This document shows, piece after piece, positions 9,602-18,020 of a stretch of 64,000 nucleotides of DNA. The stretch is from contig NZ_CP014263.1 of assembly GCF_001988955.1 (NCBI RefSeq), positions 248,001 to 312,000 of the forward strand, read 5' to 3'. Source of the stretch: Spirosoma montaniterrae (GTDB taxonomy: Bacteria > Bacteroidota > Bacteroidia > Cytophagales > Spirosomataceae). A program made the position numbers and the translations under genes. Under the pieces are notes generated by a model that was not told the DNA's origin, did no database searches, and was given only the letters and a program-made list of their open reading frames with translations. Numbering within the stretch: position 1 is the first letter of the stretch; each line of letters opens with the position of its first letter.

Positions 9602-9871
9602 CTAATCGACCAATTCGATTTCACCATCATTTATGTCGCTGATTTTCGCATTGATACGGATCAAGAACTCGTGAGCTGCTTTCCAGTCAATGTAATCATC
9701 CCATTCTTCAAATACCTCTTTTTCAGCCGTTTCAAAGTGCTTTTCAAATTCTTCGAGCGACGTGTTGTACTTTCGTTCAAACATCGCGACTGTATCCTGA
9801 AATCGGTGTTTTTTGGCGCGATACTCCAACAGCATCCACTGCCTTACCGTTTGTTTGCTCACTTGTACCAT
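9602..9871 (-). CDS. Small protein, probable antitoxin partner of the TumE-like gene
   Basis: 89 aa, charged and mostly helical. A basic N-terminus (KQTVRQWMLLEYRAKKHRFQDT) is followed by a long acidic helix (SLEEFEKHFETAEKEVFEEW) and an acidic tail ending ELVD. It lies first in the two-gene module, between proB (48 bases upstream) and the TumE-like gene (17 bases downstream), all on the minus strand. I do not recognise a named domain. The antitoxin call rests on its size, charge layout and position. Confidence 0.5.
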   Translation of the reverse strand: MVQVSKQTVRQWMLLEYRAKKHRFQDTVAMFERKYNTSLEEFEKHFETAEKEVFEEWDDYIDWKAAHEFLIRINAKISDINDGEIELVD

Positions 9872-9919
9872 AGCTGTGTTCGTTGTAAGTAAAAGACAAA
9901 GTTGCCAAAAAACAGCAAC

Positions 9920-10954
9920 CTACAAAAGTACAATATCGTTGGCATTCGCCACGTCAACGTTTTGTTGTTGACGTTGTTGCGTAAGCGTTTCCGACGAAAT
10001 CCGCGCCCGCGCCACAGCCACTACCGTATCCTGTTCATCTATAATTTCAACCATTTCGCCAGCGGCAAACTCGCCCAGCACCGCCCGAACGCCTACGGCC
10101 AGTAAACTGCGCCGTTGCGTTAAGGCCCGCACCGCTCCCGCATCAACCTGTACCCGACCCACCACCAGCGACCCGCTCGCCAACCAGCGGTTCCGCGCCG
10201 ACAGCGACGTTTCCGCCGGTGTAAATTCGGTGCCTATTTCGCCCCGCAACGCCCGGTCAAGGCTGTTTGGTTCGTTCAATCCGAAAATTACGACCCGGAT
10301 ACCTAAGCGTGTCGCCAACTTGGCAAACGTCAGCTTGGAAGCCATGCCGCCCAGCCCCATCGATGATTTATCGGTACGGACTACCCCGAAAACACGCTCG
10401 TCGAAGGCTGTCACCTGCCTGATAATCTGCCCATTGCCGTCTAATAACCCACCAACCGACGTACACAGCATCAGCACGTCGGCCCCAAACCCTACGGCGA
10501 TGAGCGTTGCCAGTTCGTCGTTATCCGAAAATTTCAGTTCGCGGTTGCTGACCACGTCGTTTTCGTTGGCAATCGGAATAATACCGTTCGCCCAAAGCTC
10601 TTCGTAGGTTTGTTTTAGTTGCAGAAACTGGTCGCGGTTGGCGAAGTGGTGCCGTTCGCAGAGGCTTTGGGCAATGGAGACGCCGTAGATGGAAAAGAAG
10701 CGCGAATATTGATTGAGCAACAGCAGATTACCGACAGCCGCAGCGGCCTTACGCTGGGTAATATCGCCCCGGTAATCGCGGATAAGTCCCTTGCCTGCGC
10801 CCACCGCCCCCGACGACACGAGTACGATGTGGTAGTGCGGCTGGAGAGCCGCTACCTGCCGCGCAATATCGACCATGATGGGTTCATTCGGTTCGCCAGT
10901 CGATTTGGTAATGGAAGCGGTGCCAAATTTCAGTACAAGAACGGGTTTTGTCAT
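9920..10954 (-). CDS. proB: Glutamate 5-kinase
   Basis: 344 aa. It phosphorylates glutamate in the first step of proline synthesis. The N-terminal amino-acid-kinase domain shows VLKFGTASIT at the start, VLVSSGAVGAGKG at about 45 and IPIANENDVVS at about 130. A C-terminal PUA domain (about 265-340, with the GEMVEIIDEQ segment) is present, as in classic ProB. It is first in a four-gene minus-strand run proB, antitoxin-like, toxin-like, proA. Confidence 0.96.
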   Translation of the reverse strand: MTKPVLVLKFGTASITKSTGEPNEPIMVDIARQVAALQPHYHIVLVSSGAVGAGKGLIRDYRGDITQRKAAAAVGNLLLLNQYSRFFSIYGVSIAQSLCERHHFANRDQFLQLKQTYEELWANGIIPIANENDVVSNRELKFSDNDELATLIAVGFGADVLMLCTSVGGLLDGNGQIIRQVTAFDERVFGVVRTDKSSMGLGGMASKLTFAKLATRLGIRVVIFGLNEPNSLDRALRGEIGTEFTPAETSLSARNRWLASGSLVVGRVQVDAGAVRALTQRRSLLAVGVRAVLGEFAAGEMVEIIDEQDTVVAVARARISSETLTQQRQQQNVDVANANDIVLL

Positions 10955-11075
10955 AGTCTTTACAGCGAGCCGCCAACAGTGGGTAGTATGCAGTTTTTAG
11001 CCGGCAAAGTTAAGTAGCTGCCGGTTTCAATTCATTACACTGCCTACTGATAACTGTTGACTGTTCACTGAAAAC

Positions 11076-11705
11076 TTAATCGCCCGCATGATTACGGAAC
11101 AGGTGTTCGAAGACGTTTTCGGTGAAGCGTGCTTTCTGGCGAAGGGCTGCTTTGAGTCGGCGAAGATAATCGGCTTTGGGAATTTCAATGGCACCGAACC
11201 GCCGAACGTTATCATTAATAAACTGCGTGTCAAGGAGTTGGAACTGCTGTTCGCGCAATGTCATAATCAGATAATGAAACGCTACTTTCGAGGCATCGCT
11301 GACGTGGTAGAACATCGACTCGCCGAAAAAAGCCGCGCCCAGCGATACGCCGTACAAACCGCCAACCAAACGATTATCTATATACGTTTCAACGCTATGT
11401 GCAAGCCCCATGCGGTGCAGTTCGGTGTACGCGTCGATAATTTCCTCGGAAATCCAGGTGCTATCATCATCGGAGCGGGGTACGGAACAGTAGCGCATCA
11501 CCTGCTCAAAATTGTCGTTTACGCGCACGTCGAAGCGTTTTTGGTTTAAAACGGGCCGCAGCGACCGGGCGGGTTGGTAGGTGTCGATGGGAATAACGGC
11601 GCGGGGGTCGGGCGCGTACCAGTAGAGCGTACTGTCCGCGTCGGCCATCGGAAAGATGCCGTTGATGTACCCGTAGATCAGGTCGTCGGCGGAGAGCTTG
11701 CTCAT
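11076..11705 (-). CDS. aat: Leucyl/phenylalanyl-tRNA-protein transferase
   Basis: The start was placed at MSKLSADDLIYGYINGIFPMAD because Aat proteins begin just before LL.AY..GIFPM; a longer in-frame extension of 17 residues lacks similarity. About 209 aa, normal length. Conserved segments are YWYAPDPRAVIP, the SVETYIDNRLVGGLYGVSLGAAFFGESMF core and LLDTQFINDNVRRFGA. It adds Leu or Phe to the N-terminus of proteins with N-terminal Lys or Arg, marking them for ClpS/ClpAP in the N-degron pathway. Confidence 0.95.
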   Translation of the reverse strand: MSKLSADDLIYGYINGIFPMADADSTLYWYAPDPRAVIPIDTYQPARSLRPVLNQKRFDVRVNDNFEQVMRYCSVPRSDDDSTWISEEIIDAYTELHRMGLAHSVETYIDNRLVGGLYGVSLGAAFFGESMFYHVSDASKVAFHYLIMTLREQQFQLLDTQFINDNVRRFGAIEIPKADYLRRLKAALRQKARFTENVFEHLFRNHAGD

Positions 11706-11847
11706 GAAAGTGCAGGAAGAGATTAAGACAAAGATAGCAAAATAGTTGAGAATCAACTATTCGCAATCGGTCATTAACTTTTCGTTATCTGTCAGCGACT
11801 ACCCGGCCTCTGTATGTGACCTTTGTATCAGATAAAAACAAACGGTC

Positions 11848-12192
11848 ATGAAAACGCTCTTAAAATCTGAAGAATTAGCCCTGTTTCTGGGCAGCATCTA
11901 CCTGTTCTCGCGCCTGAACTTCGCTTGGTGGTGGTTTCCGGCCCTGTTGCTCCTGCCCGACATCAGTATGATTGGCTATTTAGTAAACCCAGCCGTGGGT
12001 GCGGTGTTGTATAACGTGGTACACCACAAGGGATTAGGCATCCTGATTGGGCTGCTGGGTTTGGCAACTGGCAATCAGTACCTCATGCTGGCGGGAGTTA
12101 TATTGCTGGCCCATTCAAGCATGGACCGCGTGGCGGGCTACGGTCTGAAATATTTCGATAGCTTTAAGCATACCAGCCTCGGATTGTTGTAA
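11848..12192 (+). CDS. DUF4260-family membrane protein
   Basis: 114 aa with three or four hydrophobic segments (SEELALFLGSIYLFSRL, WWWFPALLLLPDISMIGYLV, VGAVLYNVVHHKGLGILIGLLG, YLMLAGVILLAHSSMDR). The D-x-S-M-I-G-Y, YN..HHK and H-x-S-MDR.. GYGLKY motifs are those of DUF4260 proteins, whose function is unknown. It stands alone; a long palindromic repeat begins 16 bases after its stop. Confidence 0.85.
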   Translation: MKTLLKSEELALFLGSIYLFSRLNFAWWWFPALLLLPDISMIGYLVNPAVGAVLYNVVHHKGLGILIGLLGLATGNQYLMLAGVILLAHSSMDRVAGYGLKYFDSFKHTSLGLL

Positions 12193-12208
12193 TACAGCGA
12201 TGTTGTTG

Positions 12209-12304
12209 TGACACAGAGATGCACAAAGGCGCACAGAGATACACGGAGCTTAGCTTAAAAATTCTCCGTGTATCTCCGTGTCTCCTCTGTGCATCTCTGT
12301 GTCA
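12209..12304 (+). repeat. Palindromic repeat, CTCTGTG family, copy 1
   Basis: About 96 bases forming an imperfect hairpin. The left arm (tgacacagagatgcacaaag) is answered by a right arm ending in catctctgtgtca, with an inner pair of acacggag and ctccgtgt. A second copy of the same family is at 26866-26963. It lies between the convergent DUF4260 and AraC-type genes and might also act as a bidirectional terminator. Confidence 0.85.
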
Positions 12305-12312
12305 TAAAAGTG

Positions 12313-13323
12313 TCATAAATACGCAGCCCGGAATTCGCCAGGCGTTTGGCCGGTCCATTTTTTAAACGACCGGAAAAATACGCTCGGTTCCGAAAAACCC
12401 AGCAGATAACATACATCCGTTAAACTCAGGTTTGGTTCCCGGAGGTGCCTGACGGCTAATTCCTTACGCACATCGTCTAATTCCTGCTGATAAGTCGTGC
12501 CTTCGCCTTTCAGATGCAGTTGCAACGTTCTAACACCCATCGCCAGCCGGTCGGCAATGGCCACGAGCGTCGGTTCTTCGCCCTTCAGCAACGTCACAAT
12601 TTCGGCCCGGACACGTTCGCGCAGAGTCAGTGTCCGAACACGCTGCAACAACTCGCCGGCGTGTTGCTCGAACAGCGTGAACAGCCCTGGATTGGCGTTC
12701 AGTACGGGCAGGTTGAGCAGGGATGCGTCGAAAATATAGGCCGTTTGATGGGTATCGAAGCCGATTTCAGCCGGGCCAAATACGCGCTCGTGTTCGCTAA
12801 CGTCAGCCGGGTGTGGATACGAAAACTGTACGGTATCAGCCACGAGCCGTTGCCCGGTCAACGCCCGCATCGCCGATTGATACACCGACAATTCGGAGTT
12901 CAGCGCGTAGTCGGGATAAGTAACGTCGGGGCTGACTATATCGAGTAGCAATGCAAACTGATTCCCTGTGCGTTTGCCCGTAGTGCGGATACCTTCGCAT
13001 ACAAGGTCTTGATACTGAAACAGTCTGTTGAGAGCTGCCCCCAGCGTGGGGCTGTGCATCATCACATAGGCCAGCACACCTACCGACATTGGACTGACTA
13101 ACTCGCCAAGTTTAAGAGGCAGGCTGTTGTCGCCCGTGGCCGCTATTGCTTCGCGCCAGAGGTCGTGCATTTGCCGAATGGAAATACGATTGTCGGGGTG
13201 GCGCAGATAGCCGGGTGTAAGCCCCACCGTTTGTATGAGTGCGTCGGGATCGGCCCCTCGTTGTCGGGCGGCAAACAACATCAGATTAACCGTAGCTACC
13301 GAAAGCGTATGAGCGACTTTCAT
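12313..13323 (-). CDS. AraC-family transcriptional regulator with Arabinose_bd-type N-terminal domain
   Basis: 336 aa. Residues 1 to about 205 match the ligand-binding domain of the OruR/ArgR-like AraC subgroup (GVLAYVMMHSPTLGAALNRLFQYQDLVCEG). The C-terminal 100 residues form the double HTH (PTLVAIADRLAMGVRTLQLHLKGEG, then LTDVCYLLGFSEPSVFFRSFKKWTGQTPGEFR). Its start overlaps by 4 bases the stop of the metal-receptor gene before it, so the two are likely one transcript. The target genes and ligand are unknown. Confidence 0.92.
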   Translation of the reverse strand: MKVAHTLSVATVNLMLFAARQRGADPDALIQTVGLTPGYLRHPDNRISIRQMHDLWREAIAATGDNSLPLKLGELVSPMSVGVLAYVMMHSPTLGAALNRLFQYQDLVCEGIRTTGKRTGNQFALLLDIVSPDVTYPDYALNSELSVYQSAMRALTGQRLVADTVQFSYPHPADVSEHERVFGPAEIGFDTHQTAYIFDASLLNLPVLNANPGLFTLFEQHAGELLQRVRTLTLRERVRAEIVTLLKGEEPTLVAIADRLAMGVRTLQLHLKGEGTTYQQELDDVRKELAVRHLREPNLSLTDVCYLLGFSEPSVFFRSFKKWTGQTPGEFRAAYL

Positions 13324-14072
13324 GCATGGAGTTTAGTTTGCAACTCCCGAAAATAGGTAGTTGCCCGGAGCAATCGACTGCCATACCACGAAAATACCTC
13401 CCCATCGACTCCCAGCACCTGCGCCCATGGGCAAACGGCCTGTAACTCTGTTACGTGTTTCGGCTTGAACGGGTACGGCTCCGATGACAAAAACACCAGA
13501 TCGGGCCGGGCGGCTTGCAACGTTTCCGTCGACACCTCCGGGTAGCGGCTTTGATCGGCGAACGCGTTATAAAACCCGGCTGCGGTGAGCATAGCGTCGA
13601 TAAACGTATCGGAAGCTGCCACCATGTATGGTTTGCGCCAGATTAGGTAGGCCACGCGCAGCCGGTTGGTGAGCGGCTGGGGAAGGCCAGCAAAATCCTG
13701 AGCAATCTGCGCGGCCATCTGATTGGCCTGTGCGCCGGCTCCAACCAGCGTACCTACAGTGCGAATCATTGACAGCGCGTCGGGCAGCGTTAGAACGTTG
13801 GTGATGTGAACAGGGTAGTGGCGTTGTAGTTCTTCGATCTGATCTCGTGTATTTTCTTCTTTGTTTGCCAGAATCAGGTCGGGCCGGAGCGCGTGAATGC
13901 GGTCGAGGTGGAGCGTTTTCGTGCCACCAACAACCGTCCCGGTCGTTCGCGCATGGGCCGGATGAATGCAGAACTTTGTGACGCCAATAACCTGTTCACC
14001 CACGCCCAGATCGAACAGCAGTTCGGTTTGCGATGGCACGACGGAGACGATGCGTTGCGGAGACGTTGGCAT
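13320..14072 (-). CDS. BtuF-like helical-backbone metal receptor (substrate-binding protein)
   Basis: The start was set at MPTSPQRIVSVVPSQTELLF; upstream in-frame residues have no similarity and come from the flanking repeat side. About 250 aa in two lobes with the helical-backbone signature: RIVSVVPSQTELLFDLGVG, then LHLDRIHALRPDLILANKEENT and later PDLVFLSSEPYPF. Family members bind vitamin B12, heme or iron chelates. No signal peptide is visible, which is odd for a periplasmic binder but seen in Bacteroidota homologues. There is no transporter next to it; the AraC-type gene is translationally coupled. Confidence 0.82.
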   Translation of the reverse strand: MPTSPQRIVSVVPSQTELLFDLGVGEQVIGVTKFCIHPAHARTTGTVVGGTKTLHLDRIHALRPDLILANKEENTRDQIEELQRHYPVHITNVLTLPDALSMIRTVGTLVGAGAQANQMAAQIAQDFAGLPQPLTNRLRVAYLIWRKPYMVAASDTFIDAMLTAAGFYNAFADQSRYPEVSTETLQAARPDLVFLSSEPYPFKPKHVTELQAVCPWAQVLGVDGEVFSWYGSRLLRATTYFRELQTKLHA

Positions 14073-14124
14073 AACAGATTGTGCTGTTTTTTGCTTAAAA
14101 ATGCGTATTTTTAAGCAGAATTCA

Positions 14125-14211
14125 CCCCACCCCAACCCCTCCCCGTTAGGGAGGGACTAAAACCATCCGGTTTCATAAGTCCCTCCCTAACGGGGAGGGG
14201 TTGGGGTGGGG
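14125..14211 (+). repeat. C-rich palindromic repeat, copy 1
   Basis: Perfect 32-base arms at 14125-14156 and 14180-14211 around a 23-base loop. The arm contains the ccccaccccaacccctcccc block also found at 45736-45780 and 54664-54763. It lies upstream of the Rad52-like gene, only 18 bases from its start codon, so it may fold in that gene's leader. Confidence 0.9.
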
Positions 14212-14229
14212 TTCAACAACCAATACAAA

Positions 14230-14733
14230 ATGAACTTAACTATTTTAACGGCTCCACTTACGGCGCAGGAGATTGAGTGGCGCGTACAAAGTCAAACCAA
14301 AGACGGGCAAAAGATTATTGTGGTGCCGTATATCACCAACCGTTGTGTCATGCAACGTTTCGATGAACAGTTCGGCTGGTCGAACTGGCAGAACGAAATC
14401 AAGGAAATCGACGGGGGGTTTCTCTGCACCATTACCGTTGCCATGCAGGGCGGGCAGTTAGTCAAAAAAACCGACGGAGCCAGCCGCACCGACATTGAAC
14501 CCGTAAAAGGGGGTATCAGTGACGCAATGAAACGTTGCGCCGTACAGTTCGGGCTGGGTCGTTCACTGTATGATTTTCCACGCGTGTTCGTGCAAACAAC
14601 GGATAAATACATTCCCGACTGGGCGCAGACGCTGCTTGACAAATTGGTCGAAAAAATCAACGCGGGCGGTGCCGTTCGCGACGTGATTGTACTCAAACCT
14701 GAACACGCTAAACCGGCGGCTAAGGCTGTGTGA
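14230..14733 (+). CDS. Rad52/22-family single-strand annealing protein
   Basis: About 167 aa from MNLTILTAPLTAQEIEWRVQ; this start is chosen because Rad52-like proteins begin shortly before the L...EIEWRVQ segment. Also visible are VVPYITNRCVMQRFDEQFGWSNW, the IDGGFLCTI strand, KTDGASRTDIEPVKGGISDAMKRCAVQFGLGR and LYDFPRVFV, all diagnostic of the family. Members anneal single strands in recombination and are often phage-borne, but here the gene has no phage neighbours and looks chromosomal. Confidence 0.9.
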   Translation: MNLTILTAPLTAQEIEWRVQSQTKDGQKIIVVPYITNRCVMQRFDEQFGWSNWQNEIKEIDGGFLCTITVAMQGGQLVKKTDGASRTDIEPVKGGISDAMKRCAVQFGLGRSLYDFPRVFVQTTDKYIPDWAQTLLDKLVEKINAGGAVRDVIVLKPEHAKPAAKAV

Positions 14734-14816
14734 TAAGTTTATTCGACACACGACGCAACGTTCAGCGGTTTTCAGTCATCTTTTGGGTAAATTGTTAAAC
14801 AGATATACATAACTTC

Positions 14817-15542
14817 ATGAAAACCCTGACCGCCCTCTTTTTTGTCTTTGCACTGGCCGTATCGTCAACACAGGCGCAGCAGCAGGAAACTATCAAAGGC
14901 AACGGCCAAATCGTGACGCAGAAACGCACACTCGGCTCGTTCGGCAAACTCAATGTTCGCGTAGGCATGCGCGTCAAAATTACGGCGGGTGATGCAGCCT
15001 CTGCCGAACTCGAAGGCGAAAGCAATATCCTCGAACACGTTCTTACCGACGTGAAAAACGGTGAGCTGACGGTTACGTTTGCACCGAACAAGAGCTTCAA
15101 TCAAACCAAGGGGGTTGTTGTCACGATTCACGTACCCAAACTTGATCAGGTGATGGTCAGTACTGGTTGCTCGGTCGATTCAGACCTGCCCATTCAGGCC
15201 AGTACCCTGACGGCAACGGTCGAAACGGGTAGTTCGCTAACGGCCCCAATCAACGCGAAAACGCTGAAATTAGCCGTGAAGCAAGGCTCGAAAGCCAACC
15301 TGACCGGCACCGTAGCCGACGCCGACATTGAACTGGAAGGAGCCGGTAAGCTCAATGCCGAAAAGCTGACCATCGCCCGCGCCGACGTTCGGCTCGAAGG
15401 AGCAAGCCGCGCCGACATTCACGTGACCGAAACCCTTTCAGCCGCTGCCGATGGTGTAAGTACGATCAACTACACGGGCAACCCGACCGTCAAATCAGAA
15501 CAGGCTACCGGCCTGTCGAAAATTCGGAAACAGGGGAAGTGA
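14817..15542 (+). CDS. Secreted head-GIN (DUF2807) domain protein
   Basis: 241 aa. The signal peptide ends near residue 20 (SSTQAQ). The rest is a repetitive right-handed beta structure of the DUF2807 type, with Gly/Ala/Thr-rich strands such as VMVSTGCSVDSDLPIQASTL and IELEGAGKLNAEKLTI. It opens with ETIKGNGQIVTQKR..SFGKLNV, typical of these proteins. The role is unknown; probably an envelope-anchored or secreted beta-helix. Confidence 0.88.
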   Translation: MKTLTALFFVFALAVSSTQAQQQETIKGNGQIVTQKRTLGSFGKLNVRVGMRVKITAGDAASAELEGESNILEHVLTDVKNGELTVTFAPNKSFNQTKGVVVTIHVPKLDQVMVSTGCSVDSDLPIQASTLTATVETGSSLTAPINAKTLKLAVKQGSKANLTGTVADADIELEGAGKLNAEKLTIARADVRLEGASRADIHVTETLSAAADGVSTINYTGNPTVKSEQATGLSKIRKQGK

Positions 15543-15730
15543 TGTAGAAAATGCCATTTACTCAAAAAGCCGGACTGCCCGAACTGGGGCGGTTCGGTTT
15601 TCGTTTTCTGACTATACCATCTCTTTTCCGTCTTCCCCTAACACAGACCGCCCTCTATGATTACCCTCGCGTTGGGAGAACGCCAGGGCAGCATATCCTT
15701 TTGTCAAAATTCTAACCGCATTACTTATTT

Positions 15731-16462
15731 ATGACACAAACACAAGCTGCTCAAAATCCTGTTACGCCTACGACATCGACCGCTGAGACAGTGGCCGATA
15801 TCCTGAAACATCGGGTTTACAACCTGCTAATTTTAGACGAAAGCGGCTCGATGGCAAGCATCAAACAAGCCACTATCAGCGGGTTTAACGAAACACTGCA
15901 AACCATTCAGCACGCCGAACGCGAATACGCCGGGCAGCAGCATTTTGTGGCCGTTGTGCCGTTCAGCACCTGCCGCCCGCTCGACCGTTTCGACCTGCAA
16001 ACCACAGCCGCGCTGAAACTGCTTGACGACCAAACATACAAACCCAACTGCGGCACGCCCCTCTACGACGCTATTGGCTTCGGCATTACCCAGTTGAGTC
16101 AGGTTATTGGGCAGCAGGGCGGTACGTACAACGTGCTGGTAACGGTGCTGACCGATGGGGAAGAGAACTCGTCGAAACAGTACACTGGTCCGCAGATAAA
16201 GACGATGATCGACACGCTGAGACCGCTCGGATGGCTCTTCACGTACATGGGCGCAAACCACGACGTCGAAAAAACAGCCGCCACCCTGTCGATTCAGCAC
16301 AAGATGGCCTTCACGGCTGATGCCGACGGTGTGCAGCGTTCGTTGAAGAAGGATAGCCTGAGTCGGTTGAAGCTATACGCGAAGATGAACCTGAGCCAAA
16401 AGCTCGGCAAAACGCTCACGGACAAAGACACCGATTATTTCGGGGAAGGGGATGTGAACTGA
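15731..16462 (+). CDS. von Willebrand factor A domain protein
   Basis: 243 aa, no signal peptide, so cytoplasmic. The metal-ion-dependent adhesion site is intact: DESGSM at about residue 36 (DxSxS form), the Thr in CGTPLYDAIG and the Asp in VLTDGEENSS. It lacks an AAA ATPase partner nearby. Similar stand-alone vWA proteins occur in Bacteroidota with unknown clients. Confidence 0.87.
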   Translation: MTQTQAAQNPVTPTTSTAETVADILKHRVYNLLILDESGSMASIKQATISGFNETLQTIQHAEREYAGQQHFVAVVPFSTCRPLDRFDLQTTAALKLLDDQTYKPNCGTPLYDAIGFGITQLSQVIGQQGGTYNVLVTVLTDGEENSSKQYTGPQIKTMIDTLRPLGWLFTYMGANHDVEKTAATLSIQHKMAFTADADGVQRSLKKDSLSRLKLYAKMNLSQKLGKTLTDKDTDYFGEGDVN

Positions 16463-16595
16463 TATATGTTAATTTGCACCCGTCGGGGACTGGCCTTCGG
16501 CGGGTGTGGTTTATTTCATGTACAGTTTAGGCTACACAAAATAATGATTTTGTAAATTGTGTATTCATCAAGTAGAAACTACAACCAGCACAACT

Positions 16596-17084
16596 ATGGA
16601 CGAACAGAACTATGTTATTCAAAACCCAACAGAATTTCCATCGGGGCATAGTGAAGTGGGTAATCTTGATAAAATTAGGGCTGATTTGCTCAAAAGTTCA
16701 CGCTTGGAGCAAAGTCTTAGTTACGATGAATTTGCAGAGATGGTTTGCATTGATGCTGATCGCCTACAACGTATAGAGACTTATCAAGAACCACTATCTG
16801 CTACAGAAATAGAGATATTCTGTTATATAAAACAGGTTCCATTAATTGACTTTTTCCCACTTCTACAAAAAGGGGCAAATTCATCAATGGGGCAGTTCGT
16901 ACGCACTCACCGTAGAGCAAGAGGTTTAAGTCAAGAGGCACTTGGTGTAGCGATAGGTGTAACTAAACAGGCTATTAGTAAAATTGAAATGGGTGAAAGC
17001 TATCCCAGTCATATGCATCTAAAGCCTCTCGCAATAGTATTGAGTGTTCCTCTAACTGAACTTTTGGCGCGAAGACCTCATTGA
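16596..17084 (+). CDS. XRE-type HTH regulator, AT-rich
   Basis: About 162 aa from MDEQNYVIQNPTEFP. The C-terminal half holds a clear XRE helix-turn-helix (FVRTHRRARGLSQEALGVAI, then VTKQAISKIEMGESYPS). The N-terminal half has a weaker, similar pattern (SLSYDEFAEMVCIDADRLQRIE) that may be a second, degenerate HTH. The base composition is plainly more AT-rich than the genes on both sides, which suggests recent acquisition. No toxin or phage partner is adjacent. Confidence 0.85.
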   Translation: MDEQNYVIQNPTEFPSGHSEVGNLDKIRADLLKSSRLEQSLSYDEFAEMVCIDADRLQRIETYQEPLSATEIEIFCYIKQVPLIDFFPLLQKGANSSMGQFVRTHRRARGLSQEALGVAIGVTKQAISKIEMGESYPSHMHLKPLAIVLSVPLTELLARRPH

Positions 17085-17174
17085 AACTGTAATTGCTTCC
17101 CAAAGTTACTTTGGTCAAAATGATAGTTGTGCAGTACGAATGAATTATACGAAAAGCTAACAGTTTAATTCTCT

Positions 17175-18017
17175 GTGAAAACCGCCCTCATTACCGGTGC
17201 CAACTCCGGTTTAGGTTTGGCTACGGCCCGTGCGCTGGCCCAACGATCCGTTAACCTGATTCTGCTTTGCCGCAGCGAACGAAAAGGACGTGAAGCGCAG
17301 CTCAGTATTCAACAGGCCAACCCCGCCGTTCGGGTCGATTTGATCACGGCTGATTTGGCCGATCTGGCGTCGGTGCGCCGGGCGACAGTGCAGGTTCGCG
17401 AGCAGTACGATACACTCAACGTGCTGATTAACAACGCCGGTTATACACCCGCTCGTATCGAGTTTACGCCTGAAGGTATTGAAAAGTCGTTTTTTGCCAG
17501 CCATATCGGGCATTTTGTGCTGACGCATGAACTGCTCGATTTACTGAAGAAATCGGCTACGGCTACTGAACCGGCGCGGGTCGTGACGCTATCGTCGGCG
17601 GCCTATCTGGGCGGGCGCACGTCGCGATTTTTCCGGCGTATCGAAACCCTTTCGCCCACGCTGGCGTATTGCGACGATAAGTTAGCCAATCTGCTGTTTG
17701 CCAAAGAACTGGCGAAGCGCACCGCCGGGCAAAATATTGTGTCGTACTCAGTGCATCCGGGCGCGGTGAAAACCAACTTCGGAGCCGATACGCCGGGCTT
17801 TCTGGGCAAGGTATTCGCGCTGGTGGGGCCGCTCATGCGTACACCCGAACGCGGAGCCGAAACGTCGATCTTTTTGGCATCGGCTCCACTCAAAGCCATT
17901 GGCGAGCGGAATAATGGTGCTTATTTTGCCGATAGCCGACCCAAGACCACGTATAATGGCGACATCACCGACGAAAAAGCCGCCTGGCTCTGGGAGAAAA
18001 GTCTGGTGTACCTGTAA
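17175..18017 (+). CDS. Short-chain dehydrogenase/reductase
   Basis: 280 aa with a GTG start. The Rossmann dinucleotide motif TGANSGLG is at residues 7-14, NNAG at about 89-92, the catalytic Ser in the VVTLSSAAY strand and YxxxK as YCDDK at about 163. It resembles retinol-dehydrogenase-like or WW-domain-oxidoreductase-like SDRs, so the substrate is uncertain. Its stop is 3 bases before lpxB, so the two share a transcript. Confidence 0.92.
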   Translation: MKTALITGANSGLGLATARALAQRSVNLILLCRSERKGREAQLSIQQANPAVRVDLITADLADLASVRRATVQVREQYDTLNVLINNAGYTPARIEFTPEGIEKSFFASHIGHFVLTHELLDLLKKSATATEPARVVTLSSAAYLGGRTSRFFRRIETLSPTLAYCDDKLANLLFAKELAKRTAGQNIVSYSVHPGAVKTNFGADTPGFLGKVFALVGPLMRTPERGAETSIFLASAPLKAIGERNNGAYFADSRPKTTYNGDITDEKAAWLWEKSLVYL

Positions 18018-18020
18018 TCG

